A model generated the notes under the pieces. It worked only from the letters and a program-made list of their open reading frames with translations. It was not told the origin of the DNA and ran no database searches. Shown piece by piece: positions 43,569-53,887 of a DNA stretch of 64,000 nt. How positions within the stretch are numbered: the stretch's first letter is position 1; every line of letters begins with the position of its first letter. Origin of the DNA: Sphingomonas sp. (GTDB taxonomy: Bacteria; Pseudomonadota; Alphaproteobacteria; Sphingomonadales; Sphingomonadaceae); the NCBI RefSeq assembly GCF_004799495.1, contig NZ_SSMY01000011.1, positions 310,001-374,000 on the forward strand, given 5' to 3'. The position numbers and the translations under genes were made by a program.

Positions 43569-45137
43569 TCATTCCCACTCAATCGTCCCCGGAGGCTTCG
43601 ACGTGTAATCGTACGTCACCCGGTTGATCCCCTTGACCTCGTTGATGATCCGCGTCGCACAGCGCGACAGGAATTCTCCGGAGAAATGGTAGGCGTCGGC
43701 GGTCATGCCATCGACCGACGTCACCGCGCGCAACGCCAGCACGTTGTCGTACGTCCGACCGTCGCCCATCACGCCGACCGAGCGCACCGGGAGCAGCACC
43801 GCGAACGCTTGCCAGATCGCGTCGTAGAGCCCCGCGTTGCGGATTTCCTCGAGGTAGATTGCGTCCGCTTTGCGCAGGATATCGCAGCGTTCCTTGGTCA
43901 CTTCCCCCGGGATGCGGATCGCGAGGCCGGGCCCAGGAAACGGATGCCGCCCGACGAAGATATCGGGCAAGCCGAGCTCGCGACCGAGCGCGCGCACCTC
44001 GTCCTTGAACAGTTCGCGCAAAGGCTCGACGAGCTTCATGTTCATCCGCTCGGGCAGGCCGCCGACATTGTGGTGGCTCTTGATCGTCACCGACGGCCCG
44101 CCGGTGAACGACACGCTCTCGATCACGTCGGGGTAGAGCGTCCCCTGCGCGAGAAATTCCGCGCCGCCGATCTTCTTCGCCTCGCTCTCGAACACTTCGA
44201 TGAAGGTCTTGCCGATGAATTTGCGCTTGGCCTCGGGGTCGGTGACGCCGGAGAGGCCGTTGAGGAACAGCGTCTCCGCGTTCACATGGACCAGCGGGAT
44301 ATTATAGTGATTGCGGAACAGCGAGACGACCTGGTCGGCCTCTCCGCTGCGCATCAGCCCGTGATCGACGAACACGCAGGTCAGCTGGTGCCCGATCGCC
44401 TCGTGGATCAGCACCGCCGCGACCGCCGAGTCGACGCCGCCAGAGAGGCCACAGATCACGCGCTTGTCGCCCACTTGCGCGCGGATCTCGGCGATCTTGG
44501 CCGCGCGGAACTCGGCCATGCTCCAGTCGCCGGTCAGCCCGCAGACGTGCCGCGCGAAATTGGCGATCAGCCGGGCGCCGTCGGGGGTGTGGACGACCTC
44601 CATGTGGAATTGCGTGGCGTAGTAACGGCGCGCATCGTCCGCCACGACCGCGAACGGCGATCCCGGGCTAGTCGCGACCGGGCGAAAACCGGGGGCGAGC
44701 TCGACCACCTTGTCGCCGTGGCTCATCCACACCTGATGGCTTTCGCCTTCGGACCACAGTCCGTTGAACAGGACGCACCCGTCCTGAATCTCGACGAAGG
44801 CGCGGCCGAACTCGCCGGCATCGCCCAGCACCACGGTGCCGCCGAGCTGGTGCATCATCACTTGCTGGCCGTAGCAGATGCCGAGGATCGGCAGCCCGCT
44901 GTCGAAGATCGCCTGCGGCACGCGCGGGCTGTCGTCGTCGAGCACGCTCGCCGGACTGCCCGACAGGATCACGCCCTTGGGCTTCATCCGCTCGAACGCT
45001 TCCGCCGCCGCGTTGAACGGCGCGATCTCCGAATAGACCCCCGCTTCGCGCACGCGGCGCGCGATCAGCTGAGTCACCTGGCTGCCGAAATCGACGATCA
45101 GGATCGAATCGCCGAACGCTGCGGGTGTCTGGGTCAT
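43569..45137 (-). CDS. guaA: GMP synthase (glutamine-hydrolysing)
   Basis: A 522-residue enzyme with an N-terminal class I amidotransferase (catalytic Cys88 in GICYGQQ, His/Glu in QFHMEVVHT), an ATP pyrophosphatase PP-loop ([14 protein letters not shown]) and the C-terminal dimerisation domain ending [10 protein letters not shown]. It converts XMP to GMP. guaB is not near. Confidence 0.98.
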   Translation of the reverse strand: MTQTPAAFGDSILIVDFGSQVTQLIARRVREAGVYSEIAPFNAAAEAFERMKPKGVILSGSPASVLDDDSPRVPQAIFDSGLPILGICYGQQVMMHQLGGTVVLGDAGEFGRAFVEIQDGCVLFNGLWSEGESHQVWMSHGDKVVELAPGFRPVATSPGSPFAVVADDARRYYATQFHMEVVHTPDGARLIANFARHVCGLTGDWSMAEFRAAKIAEIRAQVGDKRVICGLSGGVDSAVAAVLIHEAIGHQLTCVFVDHGLMRSGEADQVVSLFRNHYNIPLVHVNAETLFLNGLSGVTDPEAKRKFIGKTFIEVFESEAKKIGGAEFLAQGTLYPDVIESVSFTGGPSVTIKSHHNVGGLPERMNMKLVEPLRELFKDEVRALGRELGLPDIFVGRHPFPGPGLAIRIPGEVTKERCDILRKADAIYLEEIRNAGLYDAIWQAFAVLLPVRSVGVMGDGRTYDNVLALRAVTSVDGMTADAYHFSGEFLSRCATRIINEVKGINRVTYDYTSKPPGTIEWE

Positions 45138-45177
45138 GGCGCCGGATAGGAACCGCGCTCCAGCCTGTCAAAGCCGG

Positions 45178-46842
45178 TTAGTGCTTAGCCGTCTCCCGGC
45201 GATAGATCCCGCCCAGCGATGCCTCGACGTCGGCGACCCGGATCAGCCGCCAGCGGCTATGCTCGAACCCCGACGGCAGCGCGCGCTCGGTGACCGGCAG
45301 GATGCGAACCCGCGCTTCGTAGCCGTTGTTGCTCGTCCCGTAGTTGATTCCGTACATGCCGTAGGTCGTCAGCGTGCGTTCGACGAACAGCCGCGAGTCG
45401 ATCAGGAACGCGTCCTTCCCGGCCTTTCGCGTCTGCTGGGCCGCCGCGAGCAGCACCAGTTCCTCAATCGTCGCGCGGTTGGCGACATAACCACCGTAGC
45501 GAATGTTGAGATAGTCGGACCCGGGCTCGCGCTTGGTGTAGAAGCCGTTCATATCGCTGAGGAAATAGCCGTCGCCGGTCCCCTGGAACGCCGGCACCAT
45601 CGGCTGCGTTTCCGGCCGCGGCAACAGATCGACCAGCTCGGCGACGGTCAGCTTGTTTTCCTTGGCCATCGACGCATCGATCTGTGCGCCCACCATCTTG
45701 ACTACCGCATCGCGCGTCTGCGCATCGGCCGGTGTGTCGATCCTGACATGCGCCAGCAGGTCCGGAAGCGCGATCGCGGACTCCATCTGCCTGAGATCGA
45801 CCGCCGGGCGCAGCGTCGTCATCGTCAGCGTGCCGATCCGGCCGCGCAACGCGATCATCGCCTTCCAGCGATCGAGCTTGGCCTGCGCCGACTGCCCGGC
45901 GTGCATCCGGCTGTCGTGGTCCGCGATCTGGCTCTTCTTGTATTTCTCCCCGGCGGCGAGCGGCGGAAGCGGCGCCATCACCTCGACCAGATCGGCTTCC
46001 GCTTCCGCGATCGCCGCGCGCGATGCCTCGTCGGCGCCGGTCGCCGCCAGCGCATAGGCGCGCGCACCGGCGACCGCCGCGCGCTTTTCGATCGCGTCAT
46101 ATTTGCGGTCCGCAAAGCCCACGATCTGCCAATCGCCGCGGCCGCGCGGCAGGTCGAAGCTCACTTCCTGCCCGATATCCGCCGCTGTCCGGAAATCCGA
46201 ATAGAACATCGCCAGCCAGAACAGGCGGTTCAGGTCGCCCGGTGCGAGGCGGGCATTTTCGCGGATCAGTCGCCGCTGCCGTTCGTGATCGTCCTCATTG
46301 GCCAGGCGAATTTCAAGCGTCAGGTCACGCAGGATGCCGGCATAGGGCCGCTCCTTGTCGACCGCGTCGAGCTCGGCGAGCGCAGCATCCTTCTTGCCCT
46401 GCTTGAAATAGGCCATCGCGCGAAGTGCACGGTTGCCCAGGATCACCGACCGCTCGAAGAAAACATCGCCCGCCGGTGCCAGCGCGTCGGACGCCGCGAG
46501 CGACTTCAGCGCCCCGTCGGCGTCACCAGCATCGACCTGGTGCGTCGCCTTCGCCTGGAGCAAATGCGCGTGTCGCAACCAATATTGCGGCAACAGCAGC
46601 GGATCGGCGAGCGCCGCGTCGCATGCCGTGATCGCAGTCGCACCGAACGTCTTCTGGTTGCGCCGGATGTCTTCGGAGCGCGAGGCCAACCCCCACAGCC
46701 ACGTGCCCTTGCTCATCCCGTCGACCTTTTTAGTCGGGGCGGGATAGCCGTCGCACATCGTGAAATCGCTCGGCGCGGCAGCAGCCGGAGCGCTGGCCAG
46801 CGCTAACGAAGCCGCGCCTGCGGCCGAAAGAATATAACGCAT
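45178..46842 (-). CDS. Secreted TPR-like protein of unknown function
   Basis: A 554-residue exported protein: signal peptide MRYILSAAGAASLALASAPAAAA, then many Ala-rich helical pairs (for example RALRAMAYFKQGKKDAALAELDAVDKERPYAGILRDLTLEIRLA) resembling TPR repeats, and a C-terminal domain with a GYFLSDMNGFYTKREPGSDYLNIRYGGYVANRATIEELVLLAAAQQTRKAGKDAFLIDSR block. I recognise no named family beyond that. It precedes guaA's end on the same strand only in order, separated by 40 bases. Confidence 0.72.
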   Translation of the reverse strand: MRYILSAAGAASLALASAPAAAAPSDFTMCDGYPAPTKKVDGMSKGTWLWGLASRSEDIRRNQKTFGATAITACDAALADPLLLPQYWLRHAHLLQAKATHQVDAGDADGALKSLAASDALAPAGDVFFERSVILGNRALRAMAYFKQGKKDAALAELDAVDKERPYAGILRDLTLEIRLANEDDHERQRRLIRENARLAPGDLNRLFWLAMFYSDFRTAADIGQEVSFDLPRGRGDWQIVGFADRKYDAIEKRAAVAGARAYALAATGADEASRAAIAEAEADLVEVMAPLPPLAAGEKYKKSQIADHDSRMHAGQSAQAKLDRWKAMIALRGRIGTLTMTTLRPAVDLRQMESAIALPDLLAHVRIDTPADAQTRDAVVKMVGAQIDASMAKENKLTVAELVDLLPRPETQPMVPAFQGTGDGYFLSDMNGFYTKREPGSDYLNIRYGGYVANRATIEELVLLAAAQQTRKAGKDAFLIDSRLFVERTLTTYGMYGINYGTSNNGYEARVRILPVTERALPSGFEHSRWRLIRVADVEASLGGIYRRETAKH

Positions 46843-46951
46843 GATTCCCCCACGGATCAGCAAGCACAAAAGCCCGCCTTTCCGCCACGTTAGCGAGGAC
46901 CGACGGCGCCGGGAAGCGGGATTTCGGCGCGGGCGCCATATCCGCGAAGAT

Positions 46952-47233
46952 TCAGAGTCGGATCGTTTTGACGAAGGTAATGCGCGGGGAGCGCATCGCA
47001 CGCATGCGACACACGAAGCGCCGCGCGACACGCGCCCCGCCCTCCGGCTCGACGATCGAGCCGATAACGACTTGCGTGTCGCCCTTGCCGGAAATCGACA
47101 GCCATTCGAAACCGACGCCGGTCACATCGACCATGCCGCCGGGATGGCGTGCCGCGACGACGGCTTCGGCGCAGCGTTCCATGACCATGTTGCGATCGCT
47201 CGCCGCCGCGGCCAGCGCCAACGCCAGGATCAT
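46952..47233 (-). CDS. Small secreted hypothetical protein
   Basis: A 93-residue protein with a short signal-like start (MILALALAAAAS) and a beta-rich body containing two cysteines (ERCAEAV, FVCRMRAM). Its ATG overlaps the stop of the upstream BVMO-like gene (ATGA), so it is translationally coupled to it. The function is unknown. Confidence 0.6.
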   Translation of the reverse strand: MILALALAAAASDRNMVMERCAEAVVAARHPGGMVDVTGVGFEWLSISGKGDTQVVIGSIVEPEGGARVARRFVCRMRAMRSPRITFVKTIRL

Positions 47234-49050
47234 CGGAACTCCAGCCCCTCGAACGCGCCCGATTGGCGCCAATCGTCGATGTATTTGAAATAAGCGTGCG
47301 CGCCGAGCGGGTAACCGACCGCCAGCGCCGCGGCCGGCCCGGGATCGCGCCCTTCGTTGTTGTAATAGCCCGGCGTGCAATCGGGCGCGGTGCGTAAAGA
47401 TCGGCCCGGGCCCGACAGCAGCAGGTCGCACCACGCGTCCTGCGCTTCTTCGGTCACCTCGACCTCGCGCGCGCCGCGCTTCTCCGCCTCCTCCACCACC
47501 GTCGCGATCGTGCGCCCGGATTCGGTCAAATTGTGCGGCACGTTGGAGATCAGGTTCGCGCCCTGCGTCGGCGTCACGACGAACAAATTGGGAAAGCCGT
47601 GGACATGGATGCCATGCTTAGACCGCATTCCCTCGCCCCACGCCTCGGACAGCTTCACCCCGCCGCGCCCGACCACGTCGAACCCGACCAGCGCCGACAG
47701 GTTCGCGCCCACGCGAAAGCCCGAGGCGTAGATGATACAATCGACGGCATAATGCTTGCCCGCGACGGTGAAGCCGGTTTCGTCGATCGACTCCACCCCC
47801 TTTCCTTCGGTGTCGATCAGGTGCGTCCCCGGCTCGTTAAACGCCTGAAGGTAAGCGTCGTGGAAACACGGGCGCTTGCAGAGTTGCCGGTACCACGCCT
47901 TCAGATTCTGCGCAGTGGCGGGGTCGGCGACGATGGTATCCACTCGCGCGCGGATTTCCTCCATCTTTTCGAAATCGGAATCCTCCCACACGCGCAGGAT
48001 ATTGTCGAAGCTTCGCTCGTTCGGCGGCAGCGTCACGATCCGCGCCTTGATCCGCCGCGAAATGTCGGTCCAGCCGTCCTCGACCAGATCCTCCTCGACC
48101 ATCATGCCGGGCGTCTGGTTCGCGGTGAAATTCTCCAGCCAGCGGCGTTGCCAACCCGGCGTCGCGATGCCCGCGAACCAGTCGGGGTCGATCGGCGCGT
48201 TGGCGCGGACATCGACCGACGAGGGCGTGCGCTGGACGACGTACAACTCCTTCGCCGCGCGGGCGAGGTGCGGCACAGCCTGGACCGACGTCGCGCCTGT
48301 GCCGATGATCGCGACGCGCTTGTCGGCTAGGGCGGCCATCGGCGCGCCGTTCGCGTCGCCGCCGGTATAGGCATAGTCCCAGCGGCTTGTGTGGAACGAA
48401 TGCCCCTTGAACCGCTCGATCCCCGGAATGCCGGGCAGCTTGGCGATGTGCAGCGGCCCCGTGCCGATCCCGACATATTTGGCGGTGAAGGCGTCGCCGC
48501 GGTCGGTCGTGATCGTCCACAGCTTCGCCGCATCGTCCCACGCGATGGTGTCGATCTGGGTGTGGAACAGCGCCTTGTCGTAGAGCCCGTATTGCCGCGC
48601 GATCCGCCGGCATTGCTCGAGGATCTCGGGGCCGTGCGCGTATTTCTCGGTCGGACGGTGCCCGGTTTCCTCGAGCAGCGGCATGTAGATCATCGACGCG
48701 GTGTCGCACTGCGCGCCGGGATAGCGGTTCCAGTACCATGTGCCGCCGACATCCCCGCCCTTTTCGATAATGCGGTAGTCGGTGATCCCCGCCTCGGCGA
48801 GCCGCGCGCCGGTCACCAGCCCCGCGAACCCGCCGCCGACGAACGCGAAGGTGACGTGATCGGTCACCGGATCGCGCGGCACGACGGGCATGTGCGGGTC
48901 GATCGCATAGTCCGCGAACGCGCCGTTCATGTCGATGTATTGATCGTTGCCGTCGTCGCGCAGCCTTTTGTCGCGCTCGGCGATGTACTTGGCGAGCAGC
49001 GCCTTCTTGTCGAGGCGCGCGCGGACGGGGGTCGGATCGTTCATGACCAT
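47230..49050 (-). CDS. Baeyer-Villiger-type flavin monooxygenase
   Basis: The 606-residue FAD/NADPH enzyme has a first Rossmann motif (FVGGGFAGLVTGARL, about 69-83), GGTWYWNRYPGAQCDTAS, the BVMO fingerprint FKGHSFHTSRW, and a second Rossmann motif (IIGTGATSVQAVPHLA). An N-terminal extension of about 60 residues is typical of the cyclopentadecanone/phenylacetone group. It oxidises ketones to esters or lactones; the substrate is not evident. It is coupled to the small secreted gene downstream. Confidence 0.92.
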   Translation of the reverse strand: MVMNDPTPVRARLDKKALLAKYIAERDKRLRDDGNDQYIDMNGAFADYAIDPHMPVVPRDPVTDHVTFAFVGGGFAGLVTGARLAEAGITDYRIIEKGGDVGGTWYWNRYPGAQCDTASMIYMPLLEETGHRPTEKYAHGPEILEQCRRIARQYGLYDKALFHTQIDTIAWDDAAKLWTITTDRGDAFTAKYVGIGTGPLHIAKLPGIPGIERFKGHSFHTSRWDYAYTGGDANGAPMAALADKRVAIIGTGATSVQAVPHLARAAKELYVVQRTPSSVDVRANAPIDPDWFAGIATPGWQRRWLENFTANQTPGMMVEEDLVEDGWTDISRRIKARIVTLPPNERSFDNILRVWEDSDFEKMEEIRARVDTIVADPATAQNLKAWYRQLCKRPCFHDAYLQAFNEPGTHLIDTEGKGVESIDETGFTVAGKHYAVDCIIYASGFRVGANLSALVGFDVVGRGGVKLSEAWGEGMRSKHGIHVHGFPNLFVVTPTQGANLISNVPHNLTESGRTIATVVEEAEKRGAREVEVTEEAQDAWCDLLLSGPGRSLRTAPDCTPGYYNNEGRDPGPAAALAVGYPLGAHAYFKYIDDWRQSGAFEGLEFR

Positions 49051-49105
49051 ACCCTATCTTCGAAAGATGGTCCGGCGCAAGGTGGGAGCGCCGGATCGGA
49101 TGTCG

Positions 49106-51241
49106 TTATTGTACGGGCTTGACGGTCATCCCGGTCCACTTGGCAATGAATGCCCAGTCCATCGCTGTCTCATCGATGATCTTCGTCGTCGGCTTGCCCG
49201 ATCCGTGGCCCGCGCGCGTTTCGATGCGGACGAGGCGCGGCTTCGGCCCCAGGTCCATCGATTGCAACATCGCGGTGTATTTGAACGTGTGCCCCGGCAC
49301 GACACGGTCGTCGGTGTCGGCGGTCGCGGCGAGGATAGCGGGGTAGGCCTGCCCGCTGCGGATATTGTGGTACGGCGAATATTTGTACAGCACGCGGAAA
49401 TCGGCTTCCTTCGACGGATAGCCGTAATCGTCGACCCAATAGCGCCCGGCGGTGAAGCGGTCGAAGCGGAGCATGTCCATCACCCCGACCTGCGGCAGCG
49501 CAGCGGCAAACAGATCGGGCCGCTGGTTGACCACCGCGCCGATCAGCAGCCCGCCGTTCGACCCGCCCATGATCGCGAGCTGGTCCTTGCCGGTATAGCC
49601 CTTGGCCTTGAGATACTCGCCCGCCGAAATGAAATCGTCGAACACGTTCTGCTTGTTGGCGAGCCGCCCGCCGTCGTGCCACGGCTTGCCGTACTCGCCG
49701 CCGCCGCGGATATTGGCGACGGCGTAGACGCCGCCTTGTTCGAGCCACGCGATCCGCGTCGCGGAGAAGGCCGGCTCCATCGAGATATTGAACCCGCCGT
49801 ACGCGTAGAGCAACGTTGGCGCCGGGCCGCTCGTCCCCTTCTTGCGGACGATGAACATCGGCACGCGCGTGCCGTCCTTCGACGTATAGAACACCTGACT
49901 GACGACGTAGCTCGCGGGATCGAACGCGACCTTGGGCTGCGCCCAGACGGTCGATTTGCCGGTCGCGACATCGTAGCGATAGATCGTCGCGGGCGTGTTG
50001 TAGCTGGTGAAGCTGTAGAACGTCTCGGGGTCGTCCGCCTCGCCGCCGAACCCGCCGACCGAGCCGATTCCGGGGAGCGCGACCTTGCCGACGAGCTTCC
50101 CGTCGAGGCCGTAGGTCCGCACTTCGCTCTTCACGTCGACCAGATAGGTCGCGATCAGCTTGCCGCCGACGATTCCGGCGCCGTCGAGTACGGCCTTATC
50201 CTCGGGGATCACTTCGGTCAGCGCGACGTCGCCCGGTTGCGCGAGGTCGGTGGACACGACGCGAAGGCGCGGCGCATCCTTGTTGGTTACCCAGTAGAAC
50301 TTGCTCCCGACATTGCCCGCGAGGCTCCACTGGTTCTCCAGTCCTTTGAAGATCGTACGCGGCGTCGGCTTCGGCGCGGTCAGGTCGATCACCGTGACTT
50401 CGTAGCGGTTGTCGGTGCCCTCGGTCGTCGTGACGACCAGCCATTTGCCGTCGTCGGTCACTTGCACGCCGTGCCCGCGCTTGGGCTGTTCGGGCGTCGC
50501 GTAGATCAGCGGGTCGGAGACCTGCGGCGTGCCGAGCTTGTGGAAATAGACCGCCTGATTCTCGTTGGTCGACTGGAACTTCTTGCCCTCGGGCGGTGCG
50601 GGGAAGCGCGAATAATAGAAGCCCGACCCGTCCTTCGCCCAGGCTAGCCCGGAGAACTTGACCCACTCGACGTCGTCGTCGAGCACCTTGCCGGTGTCGA
50701 CGTCGAGCACCTTGACCGTGCGCCAGTCGGTGCCGCCGTCCTGGATCGTATAGACCAGCCGCTTGCCGTCCTCGCTCGGCACCCATTCGCCGAGCGCGGT
50801 CGCACCGTCCTTCGACCAGCCGTTCGGGTCGATCAGCACGCGGCCCGCCCCGTTCGCGCTGTCCCGCACATACAGCACCGCCTGGTTCTGCAGCCCCGAA
50901 TTGCGCGTGTAGAAATAGCGCCCGCCCTTTTTGAATGGCGTGCCGAAGCGTTCGTAGTCGATCAGCTGAGTCAGCCGCGCCTTGAAGATATCGCGCCCGG
51001 GAAGCGTCGCGAGATAGGCGTCGGTGATCTTGTTCTCCGCCGCCACCCACGCTGCGACCTTGGGATCGGTGCGGACGTCGTTCTCGAGCCAGCGATACGG
51101 ATCGGCGACCTTCACGCCGAATTGCTCGTCGACGGTCGTGCCGGCCTCGGTTGCGGGATAGGTCATGGGGATGGGAGCACTCGTCTGGGCAAAGGCGGGA
51201 ACGGCAAGGGCGATCAGGGTCAGCGGCAGGACTCGGCGCAT
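49106..51241 (-). CDS. Prolyl oligopeptidase family serine peptidase (S9A)
   Basis: A 711-residue exported peptidase (signal MRRVLPLTLIALAVPAFAQ). The N-terminal seven-bladed propeller is followed by the catalytic domain with the nucleophile in GGSNGGLLIG, aspartate in DDRVVPGH and histidine in GHGSGKPT. It cleaves short proline-containing peptides in the periplasm. It is upstream of the BVMO-like gene by 55 bases on the same strand. Confidence 0.96.
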   Translation of the reverse strand: MRRVLPLTLIALAVPAFAQTSAPIPMTYPATEAGTTVDEQFGVKVADPYRWLENDVRTDPKVAAWVAAENKITDAYLATLPGRDIFKARLTQLIDYERFGTPFKKGGRYFYTRNSGLQNQAVLYVRDSANGAGRVLIDPNGWSKDGATALGEWVPSEDGKRLVYTIQDGGTDWRTVKVLDVDTGKVLDDDVEWVKFSGLAWAKDGSGFYYSRFPAPPEGKKFQSTNENQAVYFHKLGTPQVSDPLIYATPEQPKRGHGVQVTDDGKWLVVTTTEGTDNRYEVTVIDLTAPKPTPRTIFKGLENQWSLAGNVGSKFYWVTNKDAPRLRVVSTDLAQPGDVALTEVIPEDKAVLDGAGIVGGKLIATYLVDVKSEVRTYGLDGKLVGKVALPGIGSVGGFGGEADDPETFYSFTSYNTPATIYRYDVATGKSTVWAQPKVAFDPASYVVSQVFYTSKDGTRVPMFIVRKKGTSGPAPTLLYAYGGFNISMEPAFSATRIAWLEQGGVYAVANIRGGGEYGKPWHDGGRLANKQNVFDDFISAGEYLKAKGYTGKDQLAIMGGSNGGLLIGAVVNQRPDLFAAALPQVGVMDMLRFDRFTAGRYWVDDYGYPSKEADFRVLYKYSPYHNIRSGQAYPAILAATADTDDRVVPGHTFKYTAMLQSMDLGPKPRLVRIETRAGHGSGKPTTKIIDETAMDWAFIAKWTGMTVKPVQ

Positions 51242-51375
51242 TCGGGAAACTCCGCGAGGGGTGAGCCCGGATGTCTATCAGGCGTCAGCGCAGGTTCAAC
51301 CACGCACCGTCAAATCGAAACGGACCCGTTTCGGCCTTACTGCGTTGTGACGGGGTAATTGCAAGGAGAAGAACC

Positions 51376-51915
51376 ATGTTGCGTACCCTACCTCTCGCCT
51401 TGTCGGCTGCCGCCGTCGCTTTGTCGGCGGTCTCGCTGCCCAGCACGGCCCAGACCTATTCCGAACAACGCCGGTTCGACGCCGCGCAGCGCCGCTTCGA
51501 CAACGAACAGCGGATCTACAACCAGGAACTCCAATATTATCGCGATGCGCAGCGCCGCGATCAGCGCCGATCGAGCTACAACGATCCGCGCTACAACGAT
51601 CCGCGGTACGACGATTACGATCGCCGTTACGCGACCGACTACGATGCCGCGCGCTACTATCGCGACGATCCGCGCTATCAGGAGCGCGTGCTGACCTCGA
51701 GCGACCAGATCTATCGCGGGTCGGACGGGCGCTATTATTGCAAGCGCAACGACGGCACGACCGGGCTGATCGTCGGCGGCGCGGGCGGCGCGATCATCGG
51801 CAACGTAATCGACGGCGGCCGCAACCGCGTCGCCGGCACGCTGATCGGCGGCGCGCTCGGCGCGCTGATCGGCAAGTCGGTCGATCAGTCGAATACCGAT
51901 TACCGGTGCCGCTGA
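51376..51915 (+). CDS. Glycine-zipper 2TM-domain envelope protein
   Basis: A 179-residue protein: signal peptide (MLRTLPLALSAAAVALSAVSLPSTAQ), a charged Arg/Tyr/Asp-rich repeat region (RRFDAAQRRFDNEQRIYN; YNDPRYNDPRYDDYDRRY) and a C-terminal glycine zipper (GLIVGGAGGAIIGNVIDGGRNRVAGTLIGGALGALIGKSVD). Such 2TM zipper domains insert in the outer membrane or its lipoproteins. AAGGAG lies before ATG 51376. It diverges from the peptidase. Confidence 0.85.
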   Translation: MLRTLPLALSAAAVALSAVSLPSTAQTYSEQRRFDAAQRRFDNEQRIYNQELQYYRDAQRRDQRRSSYNDPRYNDPRYDDYDRRYATDYDAARYYRDDPRYQERVLTSSDQIYRGSDGRYYCKRNDGTTGLIVGGAGGAIIGNVIDGGRNRVAGTLIGGALGALIGKSVDQSNTDYRCR

Positions 51916-51922
51916 GCGGCAC

Positions 51923-51944
51923 GGGGCTAGCGCAAGCTAGCCCC
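51923..51944 (+). terminator. Stem-loop after the glycine-zipper gene
   Basis: GGGGCTAG pairs with CTAGCCCC across a 6-nt loop, eight bases past the stop codon. No T-run follows, so it may stabilise the mRNA end rather than terminate. Confidence 0.55.
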
Positions 51945-51979
51945 GAGACCGCGAAGCGCGGCCGGCGGCGCTGAGCGCC

Positions 51980-52010
51980 GTCCGACGACGCGGCTTCGCC
52001 GCGGCGGGCC
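51980..52010 (-). repeat. Multi-hairpin repeat (family B, copy 1)
   Basis: This 31-bp stretch is, on the minus strand, the same as 52620-52650 except for one loop base. It contains a CGCGGC/GCCGCG stem and is followed on that strand by a second hairpin (GGCGC-TCA-GCGCC). The two copies flank rplQ in opposite orientation. Confidence 0.75.
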
Positions 52011-52020
52011 ACACAGAAAG

Positions 52021-52056
52021 AAAGGGCCGCGCCTCCACCCGGAGACGCGGCCCTTT
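52021..52056. terminator. Bidirectional rho-independent terminator at the end of the ribosomal cluster
   Basis: AAAGGGCCGCG (52021-52031) pairs with CGCGGCCCTTT (52046-52056); T/A runs flank both sides (AGAAAG before, CTCTTA after). It closes the minus-strand rplQ transcript, 22 bases past its stop, and the glycine-zipper gene from the other side. Confidence 0.87.
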
Positions 52057-52078
52057 CTCTTATCGGCTAGCGATCGGC

Positions 52079-52501
52079 TTACGCCGCCTGATCGTAATCC
52101 TCGTCCATCATGACAGGCCCCGAATCCTGCCCCTTGGCGCTGACGTCGCGATCGACGAACTCGATCACCGCCATCGGCGAGGCGTCGGACAGGCGGATGC
52201 CGGCCTTGATCACGCGGGTGTAGCCGCCATTGCGGTCGGCGTAGCGCGCACCGATCACGTCGAACAGCTTCACCAGCTGCGTATCGTCGAGCAACCGCGC
52301 GTGCGCGAGGCGACGGTTCGACAGCCCGCCCTTCTTCGCCAGCGTGACCAGCTTTTCGACGTACGGGCGAAGCTCCTTCGCCTTGGCGACCGTGGTGGTG
52401 ATCTGCTCGTGCTTGATCAGCGCGGCCGCCATATTGCGAAACATCGCGGCGCGATGCGCCGAGGTACGCTGAAGCTTACGACCGCCTACTTTATGGCGCA
52501 T
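52079..52501 (-). CDS. rplQ: 50S ribosomal protein L17
   Basis: A 140-residue L17: [59 protein letters not shown]. It is the last gene of the alpha operon. It is separated from rpoA by a 237-base gap with hairpin repeats, unusual for this tight pair, so its expression may be offset. Confidence 0.98.
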   Translation of the reverse strand: MRHKVGGRKLQRTSAHRAAMFRNMAAALIKHEQITTTVAKAKELRPYVEKLVTLAKKGGLSNRRLAHARLLDDTQLVKLFDVIGARYADRNGGYTRVIKAGIRLSDASPMAVIEFVDRDVSAKGQDSGPVMMDEDYDQAA

Positions 52502-52574
52502 AATATAGTCCTTTCGTTCGTTAAGGGGCCGTTTCAGGTACCCCAGACCAGGTGGCGACGCGGACCACCCTCCA

Positions 52575-52664
52575 ATTCGTCATCCCCGCGAAAGCGGGGA
52601 CCCAGCTTCCTTCCTTGCAGGCCCGCCGCGGCAAAGCCGCGTCGTCGGACCTCGCTTTGCGAGG
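52575..52664. repeat. Composite hairpin repeat in the rpoA-rplQ gap (family B, copy 2)
   Basis: It contains a CCCCGC-GAAA-GCGGGG hairpin (52584-52599), then a 31-bp sequence (52620-52650) matching copy 1 in inverse orientation with a CGCGGC/GCCGCG stem (52627-52641), and a second stem CCTCGC-TTT-GCGAGG (52650-52664). Copy 1 has a different second stem of the same shape. The rest of the 52502-52738 gap shows no gene. Confidence 0.75.
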
Positions 52665-52738
52665 CCGGCCGGATTTGCTCGTCTCCGCATCTAACTCGGC
52701 GATTGCTGCGCAATCCCCTCCTTATCTGCGGGCGAGCT

Positions 52739-53800
52739 TCACCCCATAATTTCCTGCTCCAACTTCTTCGCCATCTCTTCGATGTTCTCGGGCGGCCAGC
52801 CCGGGATTTCCATGCCCAAGCGGAGACCCATGCTCGACAGCACTTCCTTGATCTCGTTCAAGGACTTGCGGCCGAAGTTCGGGGTGCGCAGCATCTCGGC
52901 TTCGGTCTTGCCGACCAGATCGCCGATATAGATGATGTTGTCGTTCTTGAGGCAATTGGCCGAACGCACCGACAGTTCGAGCTCGTCGACCTTCTTGAGC
53001 AAGTAACGGTTGATCTGCTGCGTGTCGCCCGTGACGCCAGTGTCGGCGGGGGCGGCGGCAAGGCCGATCGGGGCCGAGCGGGTGATCGCCGAATCGTCGA
53101 AGTGGACGAACAACGCCAGCTGGTCCTGCAGGATGCGCGCGGCATAAGCGAGCGCGTCTTCCGGGGTTACCGTGCCGTCGGTCTCGATCGACAGCGTCAG
53201 CTTGTCGTAATCGAGTTCCTGCCCGACGCGGGTGTTCTCGACCTTGTACGACACCTGGCGCACCGGGCTGTACAGCGCGTCGACCGGGATCAGGCCGATC
53301 GGCGCGTCGGCCGGACGGTTCGCGACCGCCGCGACATAGCCCTTCCCGACATCGGCGGTCAGTTCCATGTTGAGCGTCGCGCCCTCGTCGAGGTGGCAGA
53401 TGAGGAGATCGGGGTTCATCACCTCGATGTCGCCCGACACCGCGATGTCGCCCGCCTTGACGTCGGCCGGACCGGTCGCGGAGAGCTGGAGGCGCTTCGG
53501 CCCCTCGCCCTGCATCTTGAGCGCGATCTGCTTCACGTTGAGCACGATGTCGGTGACATCCTCACGCACGCCGGCGAGCGACGAGAATTCGTGGAGCACG
53601 TTCTCGATCTTGATCGAGGTGACCGCGGCGCCCTGGAGCGACGACAGCAAAACGCGGCGCAGCGCGTTGCCGAGCGTCAGGCCAAAGCCCCGCTCCAACG
53701 GCTCGGCGACGAAGGTCGCCTTCGACTTGCCCTCACCGCCCTTTTTCTCGAGCGAATTGGGCTTCTTCAGTTCCTGCCAGTTCTTTGCGTTGACGGACAA
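52739..53800 (-). CDS. rpoA: RNA polymerase alpha subunit
   Basis: A 353-residue alpha subunit: N-terminal assembly domain ([52 protein letters not shown]) and C-terminal DNA-binding domain ([54 protein letters not shown]). The start is a TTG at 53800 with AGAGGA upstream; the [11 protein letters not shown] block directly after agrees with alphaproteobacterial RpoA. Confidence 0.97.
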   Translation of the reverse strand: MSVNAKNWQELKKPNSLEKKGGEGKSKATFVAEPLERGFGLTLGNALRRVLLSSLQGAAVTSIKIENVLHEFSSLAGVREDVTDIVLNVKQIALKMQGEGPKRLQLSATGPADVKAGDIAVSGDIEVMNPDLLICHLDEGATLNMELTADVGKGYVAAVANRPADAPIGLIPVDALYSPVRQVSYKVENTRVGQELDYDKLTLSIETDGTVTPEDALAYAARILQDQLALFVHFDDSAITRSAPIGLAAAPADTGVTGDTQQINRYLLKKVDELELSVRSANCLKNDNIIYIGDLVGKTEAEMLRTPNFGRKSLNEIKEVLSSMGLRLGMEIPGWPPENIEEMAKKLEQEIMG

Positions 53801-53887
53801 GGCTCTGGTCCTCTGTTGGGCCGCGTCGGGGTGGCGGGGCCAGGTATTGAAAAGCGCGCCGGCGCGTCCGCCGGCACGAAAACGAAA

